NCBI GenBank assembly: GCA_934630485.1
Contig: CAKTWD010000001.1
Span: 1-62,658, forward strand
Length of the DNA stretch: 62,658 nucleotides
Reading direction: 5' to 3'
Origin: an uncultured Eggerthellaceae bacterium
GTDB taxonomy: Bacteria > Actinomycetota > Coriobacteriia > Coriobacteriales > Eggerthellaceae
Position numbers and translations under genes: made by a program. How positions within the stretch are numbered: position 1 is the first letter of the stretch; each line of letters starts with the position of its first letter. The notes below the pieces were generated by a model. It was not told the origin of the DNA, searched no databases, and saw only the letters and a list, made by a program, of their open reading frames with translations. This document shows, piece after piece, positions 61,302 to 62,658 of the stretch.

Positions 61302-61982
61302 GTGACTGTGAAGCCTGAAGAACTGGGCCTTATCCTTGACTGTGATGGCGTGCTGCTTGACTCGATGGGCGCTTGGGAAAAAGCCGAGATCGACGTGTGC
61401 GCCACTGTCGGCATCGTCCCGACGAAAGAGGACATCGACCATGTGAACACCCTCACGTTGGTCGAGGCTTGCGAATACTACAACACGAAGTACGGCGCCG
61501 GCGGCAGCGTCGGGGAGACGCTGCGTATCATCGATTCCAGCATGCAGCGCTTCTACGACAACGACGTCGTTGCCGAGCCGGGCGCGCTTGAGTTCGTGCG
61601 CGAGCTTCGCGAGCTGGGCGTTCGCATGTGCGTCGTGTCGTCCAGCCCGCTTCGTTATCTTCAGGCAGGTTTGGGAAGCTGCGGCTTCCTTCCGTATTTC
61701 GATGGGGTGCTCTCGGCTGACGAGCTGAAACTCACCAAGCGTGAGCATCCCATTTTCGAGCGTGCCCTTGAGATTCTGGGCACCGAGAAAGAGAACACCT
61801 GGGGTTTCGACGACACGGCGTATGCCCTGCAAACGCTGAACAGCGTGGGTTGCCATACCATCGGCATCTACAGCAGCGACCTTAACGGAACCGTCGAGCG
61901 CCTGCGTGCCGATTCCGAGTTCACGTTCCCGGGCGGTTTGGAAGAGCTTGGTTCGAAGGGTTTCTTAGAACTAGCTATCTAA
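61302..61982 (+). CDS. HAD-family hydrolase
   Basis: A 226-residue phosphatase-like protein. HAD motif I is LILDCDGVLLDSMG (Asp nucleophile), motif II is in VVSSSPLRYL, motif III Lys in ELKLTKREHP and motif IV in WGFDDTAYAL. The cap is C1-type, inserted after motif I. GTG 61302 has GGAGG inside the end of hom. Four-base spacing from hom suggests joint expression; homoserine phosphate or serine-type substrates are possible but not shown. Confidence 0.87.
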   Translation: MTVKPEELGLILDCDGVLLDSMGAWEKAEIDVCATVGIVPTKEDIDHVNTLTLVEACEYYNTKYGAGGSVGETLRIIDSSMQRFYDNDVVAEPGALEFVRELRELGVRMCVVSSSPLRYLQAGLGSCGFLPYFDGVLSADELKLTKREHPIFERALEILGTEKENTWGFDDTAYALQTLNSVGCHTIGIYSSDLNGTVERLRADSEFTFPGGLEELGSKGFLELAI

Positions 61983-62069
61983 TTGTGGTATGGCATGGTG
62001 TTCGCGTGGGGCGGTATCATCGCTGCGTATAATCAAAGCTATCTGAATCGTAGCGAATGAGGTTTCACC

Positions 62070-62658
62070 ATGCCTATCCGAATCCCGGACGCGCTGCCTG
62101 CAACCAGCGCGCTTGAGAGCGAGAACATCTTCGTCATGACGGAGTTCCGTGCCTTGCACCAGGACATCCGTCCGCTGAAGGTGGTCATCCTAAATCTGAT
62201 GCCCACCAAAGAGACAACCGAGACGCAGATCATGCGCAAGTTGTCGAACACTCCGTTGCAGATCGACATCACGCTGCTGCACACGGCAAGCCACAGCGCT
62301 AAGAACGTGTCCGAAAGCCATCTGGATTCGTTTTATCGCACGTTCGACGAGATCCGCGATCAGCACTTCGACGGCATGATCATCACGGGCGCCCCGGTCG
62401 AGACCCTTCATTTCACCGACGTGGACTACTGGGACGAGCTGTGCGAGATCATGGAGTGGTCGAACACCAACGTTCACTCGGTGTTCCATATTTGCTGGGG
62501 CGCGCAGGCCGGCATCTACTATCACTACGGAATCGCGAAGCACGACCTTCCCGAGAAAATGTTCGGCGTGTTCAAGCATTACCTGGTCAAAAGCACGTCG
62601 CCGTTGGTGCGCGGCTTGGATGACGAGTTCTGGGCACCGCATTCCCGCTTCACTGAGG
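62070..62658 (+). CDS. metA: Homoserine O-acyltransferase MetA, 3' end cut by window; likely acetyl-CoA type
   Basis: MetA activates homoserine for methionine synthesis. The first 196 codons are present: MPIRIPDALPATSALESENI, VVILNLMPTKETTETQ and the nucleophile Cys in SVFHICWGAQAG. Residue 111, which sets acyl-CoA choice in the family, is Glu (GAPVE); Glu goes with acetyl-CoA and Gly with succinyl-CoA. So the enzyme is probably an O-acetyltransferase in spite of the usual succinyl name. ATGAGG precedes the start. A TATAAT at 62028-62033 is a likely own promoter. The frame runs off the window. Confidence 0.94.
   Translation, partial: MPIRIPDALPATSALESENIFVMTEFRALHQDIRPLKVVILNLMPTKETTETQIMRKLSNTPLQIDITLLHTASHSAKNVSESHLDSFYRTFDEIRDQHFDGMIITGAPVETLHFTDVDYWDELCEIMEWSNTNVHSVFHICWGAQAGIYYHYGIAKHDLPEKMFGVFKHYLVKSTSPLVRGLDDEFWAPHSRFTE

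Noticed and set aside
59886..61856. 656-codon open frame antisense to hom and the HAD gene
   Set aside because: Spans two genuine genes on the other strand and has His/Ala/Asp-rich shadow composition.
61983..62069. SAM riboswitch before metA
   Set aside because: The gap is 87 bases, lacks the conserved cores of known SAM riboswitches and holds a simple promoter-like TATAAT.

Overview
The window reads as chromosome from an anaerobic Coriobacteriia member, probably Eggerthellaceae (genus not resolved). The basis is moderately high GC, Gram-positive-style ribosome sites and an LPATG-type surface protein, oxygen-sensitive or oxygen-detoxifying redox proteins (FprA flavodiiron protein, Fe-S aldo/keto reductase, Crp-linked ferredoxin), and actinobacterial-type genes such as LCP, a one-piece PurL and PdxS/PdxT. 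This placement rests on protein resemblance and gene content, not on a database search.

Layout. 1-6.4 kb: housekeeping genes (LCP cell-wall ligase, rlmH, exonuclease III, folE, ACT protein, CBS-domain membrane protein, amidohydrolase). 6.5-8.5 kb: a damage-inducible-looking translesion polymerase locus with a LexA-type box. 8.6-17.8 kb: an accessory region that starts at the initiator tRNA gene. It holds an AlbA/Schlafen-type ATP-binding protein, a frameshifted gene, a copy of the tRNA 3' end, a remnant of a second AlbA protein, an AAA+/DUF4143 ATPase behind three evenly spaced operators, a DUF262/HNH protein of the GmrSD kind, a Crp/ferredoxin pair and a RelB/YafQ-type toxin-antitoxin operon. 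18-25 kb: a flavodoxin-SCP2-membrane fusion, a HicB remnant, GtrA, a large coiled-coil protein of unknown function, a sortase-type surface protein and a nucleotidyltransferase gene pair with its own palindromic promoter.

25.3-33 kb: vitamin B6 synthesis (pdxT, pdxS and a divergent MocR/PdxR regulator), a SulP permease, an MFS exporter and FprA. Two related intergenic elements (about 30.0 and 33.3 kb) look like a small minus-strand RNA family. One copy faces a 27-codon hydrophobic ORF with a strong ribosome site, a layout like a type I toxin-antitoxin locus. 33.4-38.4 kb: a LysR regulator, a DASS-type anion permease and a phosphodiesterase of the alkaline phosphatase superfamily form a self-contained locus with two near-identical 19-bp operator-like palindromes. 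This is the best candidate here for an uncharacterised uptake and catabolic system.

38.9-62.7 kb: an MFS-CBS fusion, a zinc-ribbon membrane protein, NhaC, a C39-like protein, ilvE, a DtxR-like regulator, a Nudix hydrolase, purL, an LTA-synthase-like sulfatase-fold protein, an Fe-S aldo/keto reductase, DUF1015 and YhcH proteins. The window ends in an aspartate-family amino acid cluster: lysA, hom, a HAD hydrolase and the 5' part of metA. The MetA residue that sets acyl-CoA choice is Glu111, so the enzyme probably uses acetyl-CoA.
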